Shown: positions 28,722 to 38,622, counted from the first letter of the stretch. The stretch: 64,000 nt of DNA from DATFVJ01 sp963727015 (GCA_963727015.1 CAVSEV010000002.1:124001-188000); one strand, 5' to 3'. Numbers and translations are program-made. Notes: a model not told the origin generated them from the letters alone.

Positions 28722-29526
28722 CATGACCGAGCGGAACCGTGCGGCAGTACGAAACGTCGATCGGCGCCTCGGACGAGGAGACGATCAGCCTGCTCGGGCA
28801 CGATCTCGCCGGCGAGCTGTCGGCAAGGTCGGCTTCGCGGAGCTCGCGTTCTGGCTCGTCGCCATGCGCCGCCCGGAACCTGGGGAGCTACGGCTGTTCG
28901 AGGCGGTGCTCGTCGCCCTCGCCGACCACGGCCTGACCCCGTCGGTCGATCGCGGCGCGGCTCACACTCACCGGCGCGCCCGAGTCGCTGCAGGGTGCGC
29001 TCGCCGCGGGCCTGCTCGGCGGCGGTTCGCGTTTCCTCGGCGTCACCGAGGACTGCGGAAGGTTCCTCGCGAGTCCTCGCCGAGCATCAGGCGGAGCTGC
29101 CCGGGCCGACGAGCGCCGGCTGGGACGAGATGGCCGCGGCGCCGTCCGTCGGCGGCGGCCGCGCGACCGTTTCGTGCCCGGCCTCGGCCACCCGTCCACA
29201 AGGACGGGGACCCGCGCACGCCGGTCATCTCTGCGCATCGCGGCGGAGGCAGGGCGTGCTCGGGCCCGCACCTGCGGCTGCTCGAGGCAATCGGCCGCGT
29301 ACACCCCGCGATCCTCGGCCGGACGCTGCCGGTCAACGGTGCCGGTGTCTGCGGGGCCGCGCTGGCCGACCTCGGTTTCCCCGTCGAGATCCTGCGCGGC
29401 TTCGCCCTGCTCGCCCGCACGGCGGGACTGCTCGGTCATCTGGCGGAGGAGGCCCGCCGCCCGCTCGGGCTGCATATTTACCGCGACGTGGAAAGCGCGG
29501 CCCGCTACGTCCCACCGCCCGGCTAG
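28722..29526 (+). pseudogene. citryl-CoA lyase / citrate synthase-like, frame-shifted
   Basis: ATG 28722 starts MTERN. Pieces read QYETSIGASDEETISLLGHDL, VGKVGFAELAFWLVAMR, EAVLVALADHGLTPS, PGLGHPVHKDGDPRTPV (citrate synthase-type catalytic His) and LPVNGAGVCGAALADLGFPVEILRGFALLARTAGLLGHL. The short length and lack of the small N-terminal domain fit citryl-CoA-lyase-type proteins better than citrate synthase. Several indels. Last member of the VOC-ligase-lyase set. Confidence 0.7.
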
Positions 29527-29589
29527 CGGCGCCATGGATCAGCCTTAACGGCTGGCCGCGTGCGCCGGCGAGAACTCGTCACAGTCCAC

Positions 29590-30425
29590 CACGACGAGCT
29601 GGACGCGGACGCTCTTGATGGATGGGGAAGAACAGGTTGAGGTAGCGGTCGGCGATCGCTGGATCGCCCCGTACCGTGCCGGCGTTGCTGCGGCCGAACG
29701 CCGTCAGCACCAGGCTCCCCGCGTCGAACTCGATCACGGTGGCAGCTCCGAAAGGTCGCCTGGCTCGTAGATCATCCCTCCTGATCCACCGAAACGCGGT
29801 AGTCGCCCCCGTTGTGACCGCTCACCCGGATGCCGATCTGCATGGGCGACAGGTCGGCGTCGGCGTTGACGGTGGACTGCCAGAGCACGAACATGAAGGG
29901 CACCAGCAGGTCGGCCGCATCGCCGGACAGGCCGTGCGCACGGCCGCTGCCCTGCCGGATGTCCCAGGAGTGAACCCCGTAGTCCATGAGCTGGCCGGCC
30001 GCGTAGAAGAAGGCGGGCACCGGGCCCATGTAGAAGTGCGTCACGATGAAGCCGGCCCACTCCTCGGGGCCGATGCGGCCGAGGATCCTGAACATTTTGG
30101 CGAAATCGGTGCGCAACCGGTCATCATTTCGCTCGTGAATCGGAAGGCGCTCGCGTTCTTTTCCGACATTAGCCATCATGCGCGGCAGCCCGTACGGGTC
30201 GCCGCTGTCCGACTGCCCGCGAGCGGCGTCGAAGGCGGCGAAGTAGCCCTCGGTCGTGTTGACAGATGGCCGACGATGTCGCGGGTCGTCCAGTCGGCGC
30301 ATGCAGTGGGAGCCTCCCACGCGTCGGGACGGCTCGGCGAGCGCGAACAGCCGGTCCGCCTCGTCCCGCAGAACCGTCAAGATGGTGTCTTTGCCCGCAT
30401 AGGAGGTCGCGTGCCACTCGCCCAT
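29590..30425 (-). pseudogene. mycothiol-dependent maleylpyruvate isomerase-like protein, frame-shifted
   Basis: ATG 30425 (GGAGAAGGG upstream) begins MGEWHATSYAGKDTILTVLRDEADRLFALA, then frame changes. Later VNTTEGYFAAFDAARG, WAGFIVTHFYMGPVPAFFYAAGQLMDYGVHSWDIR and a C-terminal VIEFDAGSLVLTAFGRSNAGT. This is the DinB-like helical bundle plus C-terminal domain of actinobacterial TIGR03083-type proteins. At least four indels. Exact end uncertain. Confidence 0.65.
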
Positions 30426-30764
30426 GTCGTGCGCCCTTCTCCAGCTCAAGACCTCTTCTCCGGAAGAACAGCGCAATCGGTGCCCGGTGTCAATGCCCGC
30501 GCGGATCAAGGCGGTGGGCCGGGCTGCTGCCTCACCCCGGCAGGGCATCCTCGCTCACCCCAGCGCGACCCGCTCGCACTGGTCTGCCGCAACCGCCACA
30601 AGTAACCCCTGCCGGGCGCCCGCCGGGACATCTGGCATAGCGAGGCGTTCTGGGAGGTACATGAAAGGTCGACGCCAGGACAATGTAAGGCGGCTCGCAG
30701 ATTTGACGTGGCCCCCGTCCATGGCACGGGCGTGCCCTGTTGTGTCGCGGGCACTCGCCGATGA
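30426..30764. other. gap without recognised gene
   Basis: Open frames on both strands lack family features and RBS. Possibly the intergenic space between two leftward genes. Confidence 0.35.
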
Positions 30765-31628
30765 TCAGGCTGGCTTGCGGGCTACCCCTCCGAACTCGAT
30801 CCACTGTTCGCTCGTTCTCCTTCGCGGCCGTCCGGGCGCCAGGTCGTGATGTCCACCAGGCGGCTCCACCGGCTCCAAGCCGTCGAAGAACGCCCGGACC
30901 TCTGCTTTTTCCGTATCCGGCCGAAGTTGCCACGGGTGGCGTTGACGGCGAAGTCGGTCATCCGCTGCCGCACCTCGGGACGTCGGACACGACGTCGACA
31001 GCGCCAGGTAGTTTCCGGGGGCAAGGCGGCCGCCATCGGTGGACCATGCCCTCCGGGTCGTCGGAGTCGGGGATGAAGTGAAGGAGTGTCATGTACAGCG
31101 CCGCGGCCGGATCGTCAAAGTTCAGGAGCCGTGCCGTTCCGGCTGATGCAGAATCTCGTCCACGTTGCGGGCATCGGCCAGGATGAACGCGGTATTCTCG
31201 TTTTCCGCGAGCGCGCTGAGTTTCTGGTGCCTGCAGCACAACGGTCACTGTCCACGTAGATGACCCGCGATTCGGGAGCGATGCTCTAGCAACCAAGCGT
31301 CGCTAGGCGATGTGGTGCACGTTGTTTTGTGTCGGCAAGCGAGCCGTTGTCGATGAACTGGCGGATGCCGCAGTCCTGAGCGAGGTGCCGCACCACGCGC
31401 TCCATGTAGCGGCGGTTGTTGCGCGCCATGGCCTTGGTGCCGGGAAGCATTTCTTCGGTCTGGTCAGCCGCGATGCGGTCGACGGCGTAATTGCCCGTCC
31501 CTCCTAGCCGGAAATAACCGACGGTCAGCGGCGCGCGGCAACAGACCCTGGTGACTAACATATGTTCGTACACTCGGGCGCCGCTGGGCGTCTTGGTCGA
31601 AAGCGGCCGGGTTCTGTTCCTGGTCCAC
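30765..31628 (-). pseudogene. DUF574-type S-adenosyl methyltransferase, frame-shifted
   Basis: Motifs in order on the minus strand: SGARVYEHML, GGTGNYAVDRIAADQTEEMLPG, ARNNRRYMERVVRHLAQDCGIRQFID, then ALYMTLLHFIPDSDDPEGMV, VDITTWRPDG and an FGGVARKP end at TGA 30765. This is the SAM methyltransferase family that is strongly expanded in streptomycetes and relatives. Many indels, and about 15 residues more than usual between YEHML and GGTGN. Start taken as GTG 31628. Confidence 0.75.
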
Positions 31629-31771
31629 GCGTATGGCGAACGCTGGGGGAGCTACCCAACGCCGCAGATGGGCGGCAAGGTCTCGGGGCGCTGTGCGGCA
31701 TGACCACCAGCCAGTGAATCAACCTGCCGTGAGGAGGCCCGGCGCCTGACTATTCCGGCCATGTTCCCGCG

Positions 31772-32107
31772 ATGGTCTGCCATTATGCCGCCTATATGCG
31801 CGCCTGGCTGCATGTCACACCGGAAATAAGCATGAACAGCAACCAGGCGGAACTGCGCCTGAACTTCGGCAAAAAGATGTTCGTGGCCGTGTTCGGCTGC
31901 CGCGACAAAAACTGGTCGCTGCACCACGTCGAGATCCGGCGCGGCGAGCAAACCGCCACTTTCACCCGCAGCGAACTGGCCAACGCGATGGCCACGTTAC
32001 TCGGGCACGAGCCGCTGGCACCCACCCCGCAGGCGATCAACGCCACCTCCGGGCCACGAACGGACGCCACGCTCCGCGAACGCCGCACCACGGTTATCAG
32101 CGTATGA
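31772..32107 (+). CDS. small protein of unknown function
   Basis: 111 residues, no signal peptide or membrane segment. A compact beta-like section (QAELRLNFGKKMFVAVFGC, SLHHVEIRRGEQTATFTRSEL) suggests a folded domain, followed by a Thr/Arg-rich tail. ATG 31772, 31796 or 31832 could start it; none has a good RBS. Family not recognised. Its reading frame is intact although neighbours are broken. Confidence 0.45.
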   Translation: MVCHYAAYMRAWLHVTPEISMNSNQAELRLNFGKKMFVAVFGCRDKNWSLHHVEIRRGEQTATFTRSELANAMATLLGHEPLAPTPQAINATSGPRTDATLRERRTTVISV

Positions 32108-32167
32108 GCCAGACAAGAACGGTGGGCTGTTCGGGAGACACGCCGACACGCCCGTATGTCTCCCGGT

Positions 32168-32659
32168 TCAGATCCGGGCGGCCTGGCTGGCCCGGAGGTC
32201 GGGAAGAGTGAATAGGTCGGTGCCTTCACGCAGGTGGTCAAGCAGGAACTGGGCGACGGCGTCTGGTTTGAGGTCGATCCCCTCCACTGCCTCAGCGGTG
32301 AGCGGGACGGGCTGGAGTTGGTATTCGCCACGGGTAGGGTCGGTGAACTCCGGGCCACTGCGGTCGCCAGCCGCTGTGGACCAGGACCGTGCGCGGGCGA
32401 GGTAGAAATACTGGCGGTTGCCGACCTGGTCGAGAATGTGCAAGAGGCTGTGGACGTCGGCGGTCGCCGCGACCTCCTCCCGCAGTTCCCGGGCCAGCGC
32501 GGCCTCCAGATTCTCATCGTCCTCGACACCCCCGCCGGGCAGCACCCAGTACGGGTCCTGGCCAGGGCGGACCCGCCGGATCGTCAGCAGGTCACCATCG
32601 GGTGTGACCAGCAGGGCGCGCACACGGCGGTCATGCTGCTCCTTTTGCCGGGGCTTCAA
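32168..32659 (-). CDS. Nudix hydrolase
   Basis: 163 residues with a complete Nudix box, GGVEDDENLEAALARELREEVAA (about 43-65), that binds metal and nucleotide pyrophosphate. The front RRVRALLVTPDGDLLTIRRVRPG and YWVLPGGG strands are typical. The frame is open, unlike its neighbours. The start is uncertain: TTG 32659 overlaps the upstream stop (TTGA), GTG 32623 is inside, and an AAGGAG-ATG pair lies between them but out of frame, which a one-base error would explain. It follows the P-loop gene as a likely operon. Confidence 0.85.
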   Translation of the reverse strand: MKPRQKEQHDRRVRALLVTPDGDLLTIRRVRPGQDPYWVLPGGGVEDDENLEAALARELREEVAATADVHSLLHILDQVGNRQYFYLARARSWSTAAGDRSGPEFTDPTRGEYQLQPVPLTAEAVEGIDLKPDAVAQFLLDHLREGTDLFTLPDLRASQAARI

Positions 32660-33563
32660 GCACCGTCGCAGATGCTACGGCCGATATGCAACCACCCAGG
32701 GTGGCTGCGCGGGAGAGCGCCGGCGCGGTGCCGCACCAGCCAGGCAAGGTCCATTCGGGGTGCGATAGTTCGGCCAGCTTGGCCAGGCACACGACCGCGT
32801 GCGGGCCGCTCATCTGAGGAAGGGGAATGACACCGCCCGCTGCCGGTCACCGCCAGCAGCGACACCAGCGGCGCGGCCGGATCAGTCATCCGCGCCAGCA
32901 GCGCATCCAGGTACGCGGCGAGACGGGACGGCAATCTCAGGCCGGAAACGGCTACCCGCTGGGGCGCCGCCCGCGGCCATCGGTGGCTGGTGGCGATCTT
33001 GTCCAGGGCGCGGTAGAGCGCCAGGCGCGGGCCGTTGTTGTCGATCAGCGAATCGGCCAGCTCGCGGATGCGCTCGGCGCCACGCGAGCGCTTCACCCCA
33101 TCCCGCTCGTGTACATCCGCTGGCCCAGTCACGCTCCTGGCCTCACGCATACCGAGGCTGGCATCCAGGTAGACCACCGTCAGGCGATCACCGAGCAGTT
33201 TGGCGGTCACCGGCCCGGTGCAGGCTCTCAATCGACACGTGCCGCTGAAAGTGTTGCGCCGCACATACATCTCCAGGCCCAGCACCAGGATCTCCGCGAT
33301 GGCTACCTCGTCCAGCGCGTACACGTCCGCGATGCCGCACCGGGCATGCCGGGCCGCCAGGTAGGCCCCGGCGGTGTTCTTGCCCACTTCCGACAACCCA
33401 CCCAGGGCCACGACCTGCACCCGGTGCAGAGCCAAACGCGGAATGGGCAGGCCGAGCCGGTCGCCCAACAGCACACTAGTTCGTGCTGCACGTCCAGAAT
33501 CGGCCGGTCACCCACCACGATGGTCTGCCCGAACCGGCCACCAGCAGGCAGGGTTAACGGCAC
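32656..33563 (-). pseudogene. P-loop kinase-like protein, one frameshift
   Basis: GTG 33563 (AGAGGGGGT upstream) begins PLTLPAGGRFGQTIVVGDRPILDVQHEL. After an indel near 33475 the frame continues LLGDRLGLPIPRLALHRVQVVALGGLSEVGKNTAGAYLAARH, which has a Walker-A-like GLSEVGKNT with Asn where Ser/Thr is usual. A YALDEVAIAEI helix and helical C-terminal half follow. Function not assigned; kinase activity on a nucleotide or small molecule is possible. It ends at the Nudix start. Confidence 0.6.
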
Positions 33564-33638
33564 ACCCCCTCTATGGGCCGCCGCCTGCGAGCGCGATTGG
33601 CTGCCGCCGTCCAGATCCTGGCTCCCAAATCGTCTTGG

Positions 33639-33790
33639 TCAGTGGGGCTGGGTGACGTGGTCGAGGAGTTCGCTGATGGCGGGGTCGGCGATCTCGTAGC
33701 GGATGACCCGGCCGTCGCGTTCGGTGGCGGGCTTGGCGCGCAGGCCTGGCCGGGGCCCGCGCCGCCGCCCTCGTCCGGGCAATGGTGATA
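33639..33790 (-). pseudogene. winged-helix regulator C-terminal fragment
   Basis: GLRAKPATERDGRVIRYEIADP followed by ISELLDHVTQPH and TGA at 33639-33641: the wing and last helix of an ArsR/MarR-type regulator. No HTH precedes it; the acyl-CoA dehydrogenase gene ends 60 bp away. Confidence 0.45.
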
Positions 33791-33851
33791 GGCGCTGACC
33801 TGGCTCGTCAGCTTTATGGGCCGACCAAGGTGATCATGAACAGCGGCGAGG

Positions 33852-34998
33852 TCAGGATCCGGCGAGCGCGCGGCCGATCACCAGCCGCTGAATCTGATTC
33901 GTGCCCTCGACTATCTGGAGCATCTTGGCCTCGCGCAGGTAGCGCTCCGCAGGGAAGTCCGTCACGTAGCCATAACCGCCAAGCACCTGTACCGCGTCTG
34001 TGGCCACCCGCATCGCTGCGTCGGAGGCGAAAAGCTTGGCCATCGAAGCCTGCGTCCCGAACGGACGCCCCTGGTCCTTCCGCCGTGCCCCTTCGCGGTA
34101 GAGGGCGCGGGCGGCAGCCACCGCTGTCGCCATGTCGGCGAGCATGAACGACAAGCCGTCGAACTTGATGATGGGCCTGCCGAACTGCTGCCGCTCTTTC
34201 GCGTAGCCGACCGCGAGGTCGAGTGCCGCCTGGGCCAGCCCGGTTGAGCACGCCGCGATGCCGAGCCGCCCCGCATCGAGCGCCGCAAGGGCGACCTTGA
34301 ATCCGGCGCCATCCGGGCCGATGAGATGATCCGCGGGCACCTGCGCGCCTTCGAAGATCATCTGAGCGGTGACAGAGGAACGCATGCCCATCTTCCGCTC
34401 GGGCGGCGCGGCGGAAACCCCGGGTACGCCGGCGGGCACGTGCAGGCAGCTGATCCCCTGCGCGCGGTTCGGTCCTACCCTCTCGCCGTCAGTGCGGGCG
34501 AACAGCGCATAGAAGTCGGCGACGCCGCCGTGGGTGATCCACGCCTTGACACCGTCCACGGTATAACCGCCGGGCCCGCGCGCGGCGCGGGTGCGCAGCG
34601 CCGCCGCGTCCGAGCCACAGTGTGGCTCGGACAGGCAATAGGCGCCAAGCAAGTCGCCGCCAAGCAGCCTAGGCAGCCACTGCTCCCGCTGGCGGGCGCT
34701 GCCGAATGCCGCGATCGGAAAACACGCCAGCGTATGTACGCTCACGCCGAGCCCGATGGCCAGCCAGCCCGCCGCAAGCTTCTCCACGACTTGCAGAAAG
34801 TCTCGTAGGAGACCCCGCCGCCGCCATATTCGGCCGGATAGGGCAGGCCGAGCAACCCGGCACCGCCGACCACCTTGAACAGGTCGCGCGGAAAATGCCG
34901 GATGCCTCGGCGGCGGCCACCGGCCGTACCTCGCGCTCGACGAGCTCGTCGGTGAGCTCGAAAAGGGCTCGAAGGCCGTCATCTGCCGCCGTCATCAT
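33852..34998 (-). pseudogene. acyl-CoA dehydrogenase with two one-base deletions
   Basis: Full-length FAD-dependent acyl-CoA dehydrogenase of about 380 residues. From about 34800 downstream one frame is open: CLSEPHCGSDAAALRTRA (FAD/substrate motif), GYTVDGVKAWITHG, QFGRPIIKFDGLSFMLADMATAV, MRVATDAVQVLGGYGY and QIVEGTNQIQRLVIGRAL, where the catalytic Glu lies. The first ~70 residues are in other frames; one base seems missing in a TTCC run near 34895 and one in a TTTC run near 34800. It would oxidise an acyl-CoA in beta-oxidation-type catabolism. ATG 34998 or 34995. Confidence 0.85.
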
Positions 34999-35052
34999 CG
35001 CCGCTCAGTCTTTCGCCGCTCAGTCTCATCGGAAGCTGCTCGGTCGGCTGCC

Positions 35053-36162
35053 TCACCCATCAACCACAACGAGATCGCGGGTGCTGTTGTTCAGCCGCGC
35101 CGCGCCCGCCTCGGTGCAGACCACGATGTCCTCGATGCGCGCCCCGTGTTCGCCCGGGTAGATCCCTGGCTCGACAGAGAACGCCATCCCAGGTTCCAGC
35201 GGCTCGATGCTTCCGGCCACGATGTACGGTTCCTCGTGCGTCTCGAGACCGATGCCATGCCCGGTTCTGTGGATGAAGAACTCGCCGTAGCCTGCCTGCG
35301 TGATCAGGTCGCGGGCGGCGGCGTCGACGGCCTGCGCGGTAATCCCGGGCTGAACGGCTTGGCACGCGGCGTCCTGCGCGTCCTGCAGCACCTTGTAGTA
35401 GGCGCAGAACTCGGCGGGCGGCGAGCCGATTGCGTAGGTACGGGTGCTGTCCGAGCAGTAGCCGCTTGGCATGGCGCCGCCGATGTCCACCACAACGACG
35501 TCGCCGCGGGAGAGCACGCGGCCGGAAAGCTCATGGTGCGGGCTTGCGGCGTTCGGGCCTGACCCCACGATCACGAAGTCGACACGCGCATGTCCCTCCG
35601 CGAGAATCGCCGCGGCGATATCCGCGCCGACCTCGCGCTCGGTGCGGCCCGGCCGAAGCAGCCCGGGCACCAGGTCGTGCACCCGGTCGATCGCGGCCCC
35701 GGCTTCGGCGAGTGCGGCCACCTCGGCGAGGCTCTTGCGCATCCGCAGCCCGCGCAGCACCGGTCCGGCGAGCACCTGCTCCGCGCCAGGTAGCACCCTG
35801 CGCAGCCGCAGCACCACCGTCGCCCACATGCGGTCGGCGATGCCTACCTTGCTGACATCTCCGAGCCTGGCGGCGGCAAGCTCGTACGGGTCGTCGGTCT
35901 CCTGCCATGCGGTCAGCTCAATGCCGAGCCGGTCGACGCCTGCCGCCTGCGCGGCAGGCAGTTCCAACCGGGGCACGATCAGGAACGCCGCGCCGTGCGC
36001 GGGTATGACGAGGCAGGTCAGCCGCTCAAGCTGGGGTGCGTCGTAGCCGGTCACGTAGCGCAGGTCGGGGCCAGGGGTCAGCAGCAGCGCGTCCAGGCCT
36101 GCGGCACGCGTGGCGCCGGTGACCTTGCCCAGCCGGTCTGCCGGGTAAAGCTCGTTGTTCAC
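35053..36162 (-). CDS. M24-family Xaa-Pro peptidase
   Basis: 369-residue creatinase-fold metallopeptidase that removes N-terminal residues before proline or cleaves X-Pro dipeptides. The five metal ligands are visible: Asp in VVVVDIGG (about 226), Asp in YCSDSTRT (about 237), His in HRTGHGIGLETHEEP (about 300), Glu in SVEPGIYPG and Glu in ARIEDIVV near the end. The N-terminal creatinase domain (1-155) is complete. GTG 36162 stands six bases after TAGATT, suggesting a leaderless message. This is the first intact gene right of the indel zone. Confidence 0.92.
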   Translation of the reverse strand: MNNELYPADRLGKVTGATRAAGLDALLLTPGPDLRYVTGYDAPQLERLTCLVIPAHGAAFLIVPRLELPAAQAAGVDRLGIELTAWQETDDPYELAAARLGDVSKVGIADRMWATVVLRLRRVLPGAEQVLAGPVLRGLRMRKSLAEVAALAEAGAAIDRVHDLVPGLLRPGRTEREVGADIAAAILAEGHARVDFVIVGSGPNAASPHHELSGRVLSRGDVVVVDIGGAMPSGYCSDSTRTYAIGSPPAEFCAYYKVLQDAQDAACQAVQPGITAQAVDAAARDLITQAGYGEFFIHRTGHGIGLETHEEPYIVAGSIEPLEPGMAFSVEPGIYPGEHGARIEDIVVCTEAGAARLNNSTRDLVVVDG

Positions 36163-36168
36163 GGCGCC

Positions 36169-36174
36169 AATCTA
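36169..36174 (-). promoter_or_regulatory. -10 element, leaderless M24 peptidase gene
   Basis: TAGATT with six bases to GTG 36162. An eight-T tract lies just upstream at about 36181-36188. Confidence 0.45.
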
Positions 36175-36365
36175 GCCCGGTTTTTTTTCTGCCCGCACGG
36201 CGGCGTGCCCCCAGACCGTGACGCGGGAGTCCCGTGTCGGCGCTCCCGCGTCACCTGCCAGGTCAACTGGCCCGCGGCCAATTGCCCGGTGGTCTCAGCG
36301 CGCGGCCGTACCGGTCTCGAGCCGCCGGCCGTGCGTGGTGATCCGCACTTGACTACTGTTCTGGA

Positions 36366-36599
36366 CTAGTGCTCCGGACTACTGCTCTGGCCGATCAGCT
36401 GCTCCGATGCCGCCTGGGTGAGTTGCTCGGCCTGAGCCTGCGCGCGGCTCGCCTCGCCTTGCCAGTACCTGATCTTCCGTTGCATACGAGCTTGAGAGCG
36501 CGACATGGCCGCCGCCGCGACGGTGACCGTGATCCACCAGCCAAGGACGAGGCCTGTCACTATTGCCCCCGCGATCATTGGTATTACCAGTGAGCTCAC
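36366..36599 (-). CDS. small single-helix membrane protein
   Basis: 77 residues: SSLVIPMIAGAIVTGLVLGWWITVTVAAAAM membrane helix, then a charged coiled-coil-like tail (RSQARMQRKIRYWQGEASRAQAQAEQL). Topology and partner unknown. GTG 36599 is used. The frame extends upstream to 36872 through an 18-bp tandem repeat that has lost one base in one copy, so the longer form is unlikely. Confidence 0.5.
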   Translation of the reverse strand: MSSLVIPMIAGAIVTGLVLGWWITVTVAAAAMSRSQARMQRKIRYWQGEASRAQAQAEQLTQAASEQLIGQSSSPEH

Positions 36600-37342
36600 C
36601 TCCCGCGCTAACCGGCTCGTCCTGCGACAGTTGCCGGCCGCACGGCACTGGCCCCTGGCAGCGCCGTCGGTGCGGTCAGGGACGTGCTGGTCCGGGGGCA
36701 CACTGCGCCTCCCCGGGACACTGCGCCTCCCCGGGACACTGCGCCTCCCCGGGAACTGCGCCTCCCCGGGACACTGCGCCTCCCCGGGACACTGCGGACC
36801 CCGATGGCCCGGAACCCTTCTCAGAAAGATGGTCGATCTGGCTGGTCGCGATGAGTTGCCTGGCCGGGACATGTCGGGTTGTATAGGTGATAGTTACGGC
36901 TCCTTCTTCTGTTGACAGGCGAGTGGGGTTGCTGGTCCGCTGGGTCGGTGTGCCAACCGGCCCAGCATTCGTGTCTAGATCTCCTTCGAGGCGCGCTCGG
37001 ATCTCTTCGGGGCGCGTCTGCCTCCGGAGGTGGACGGGCATAGGCGCGCGGTGCATCCGCTTGCCCGAGCCGTCGCGTGATCAGCAGGGCCGCCGGGACC
37101 TCGCAGACGCAAAAGGCGGGGGAACCATCGGGTCCCTCCGCCTGATCTTCATGGACCTGGCCCCTTTCGCCGTGGGGATCTGGCCCGCTGCCTCGATTGT
37201 CCGGTACCGTATGTTTCGCTGCAACTTCTAATTGAGCTTGCAATAGAGATTGTTGTGGAACTTACCCGGCACCTTGCTACCGCCCCTGAGCTAGGTGTGA
37301 AATACGTCCGTTCTGGGAACAACCAACACGGTTGGAGGACGG
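36600..37342. other. 743-bp region, mostly without a clear gene
   Basis: Contains an 18-bp tandem repeat (36698-36795, six CACTGCGCCTCCCCGGGA units, one shortened) and a lower-GC stretch (36840-37000). A leftward frame there reads RPEEIRARLEGDLDTNAG and ITYTTRHVPARQLIATSQIDHL; it might be a small protein but runs into the repeat. Immediately before 37343 is the RBS of the XRE gene. Confidence 0.45.
36698..36795. repeat. 18-bp tandem repeat, six copies
   Basis: CACTGCGCCTCCCCGGGA units; the fourth lacks one C, which breaks any reading frame through the array. Confidence 0.85.
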
Positions 37343-38215
37343 GTGTCCGATCATGGCAGCCCGACCGTGCGCAGGCGGCGGCTGGCCGCCGAACTGCACC
37401 GCCTCCGTGAGCTGTCCGGCCTGACCGGAGACCAGGTAGCCGCACAGCTGGGCTGGTCACCATCCAAGATCAGCCGGATAGAGAACATACGCAGCGGGAT
37501 AAAGCTGCAGGATGCCAGCAGGCTGCTCGACCTGTACGGCGTCGAAGGAAGCCATCGCGACGATCTGCTCGCCTTGGCCCAAGAGGCCGAACGTAAAGGC
37601 TGGTGGGAGACATACTCGGCGGACTGGCCAGCTGACTTCTCCAACTACATCGATATGGAAGCCGAGGCTCAATCCATCTCGAGCTGGGAGCCTCTCGTAG
37701 TGCCCGGCCTGATGCAGACGGAGGCGTATGGGCGCGCAGTGATCGCTAACTGGCAGTCGTTCACCGCCTTGCCAGACTCTGCGATCGAGCGTCGCGTCAA
37801 GGTCAGGCTCGAGCGCCAGCAGGTCATCGCTGGGGATAACGCGCTCCGATTCGCAGTAATACTGGACGAATCAGTCCTGCATAGGAAATTTGGCGAAGAC
37901 TCCGTAATGAATGATCAGCTCAAGAGGCTCGTTGAGGATTCTCAACGTCCAAATATTGCTTTGCAGGTTCTTCCATTGGGAGGGTTTCATCCAGTCTGTA
38001 CGGGTGCCTTCGCGCTCCTCCGCTTTACTCAAGTACACGGCGTGGTAGTACCTGATGTCGTATATCTTGAGAACATGACCAATGGCCTATATATCGACGA
38101 TGAGGTAGATACATATTATTATCAACGTGCTTTTGATCATATCAGATGCAATTCACTCGATCCGGTCCGGTCCCGTGAACTAATATTGCAGATTAATCAC
38201 GATCGCTGGCGGTGA
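37343..38215 (+). CDS. XRE-family regulator with DUF5753
   Basis: 290 residues. N-terminal Cro/C1 HTH (RRRRLAAELHRLRELSGLTGDQVAAQLGWSPSKISRIENI pattern, about 9-50) and the DUF5753 domain from about 105 (EAEAQSISSWEPLVVPGLMQTEAYGRAVI) to the end, including QVLPLGGFHP and FALLRF strands. Proteins of this type pair with a small DUF397 partner to control development or antibiotics in streptomycetes. GTG 37343 follows GGAGG by four bases. The last 300 bp are unusually AT-rich with many ATA and TAT codons, unlike neighbouring genes. Confidence 0.9.
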   Translation: MSDHGSPTVRRRRLAAELHRLRELSGLTGDQVAAQLGWSPSKISRIENIRSGIKLQDASRLLDLYGVEGSHRDDLLALAQEAERKGWWETYSADWPADFSNYIDMEAEAQSISSWEPLVVPGLMQTEAYGRAVIANWQSFTALPDSAIERRVKVRLERQQVIAGDNALRFAVILDESVLHRKFGEDSVMNDQLKRLVEDSQRPNIALQVLPLGGFHPVCTGAFALLRFTQVHGVVVPDVVYLENMTNGLYIDDEVDTYYYQRAFDHIRCNSLDPVRSRELILQINHDRWR

Positions 38216-38622
38216 GGTGATGCCAGTTATCCGCTGCGCCGTAGGCTCGCTCCGTGCAATTGGCAAGGTAGCCCGTCACCATCGCGTGATATCCGCTAGC
38301 AAGGAATATTGGCCGCGGCTGGAAGGCTGGGCCAATGTAGGATGACTGCGTCGGTACGCCGCGGCAAGCCAGCGACAGCCTCGGAAGCCACCGGCCGCCG
38401 AAGGTCCCCGGCTCCCACGTTGGTGTCGAAAGGGCCACATGTCAATATTTGCGCCATTCTGATCGGGTCGCCGCCCGCCGAGCGCTAGGATCCGGCCAAC
38501 CATGTGCCCCGGAACGCGGAGCCGGGGCGTCTCCGTTCCCAGGGAGATGCGATGCATCGTCGTCGATTAAGAGGTCAGGATACAGGAAAACTTAGCATCA
38601 TGAGCGCTACGGGGGAAGCATA
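38216..38622. other. 407-bp gap between XRE and DUF397 genes
   Basis: No coding sequence recognised. AT-rich patches near 38285-38340 and 38560-38620 precede the DUF397 gene; its start has GGGGGAAGC about ten bases upstream. Confidence 0.45.

Noticed and set aside
36676..37056. Minus-strand ORF in the gap before the XRE gene
   Set aside because: Runs through the 18-bp repeat and has no convincing RBS; only mentioned as a weak possibility in the gap entry.
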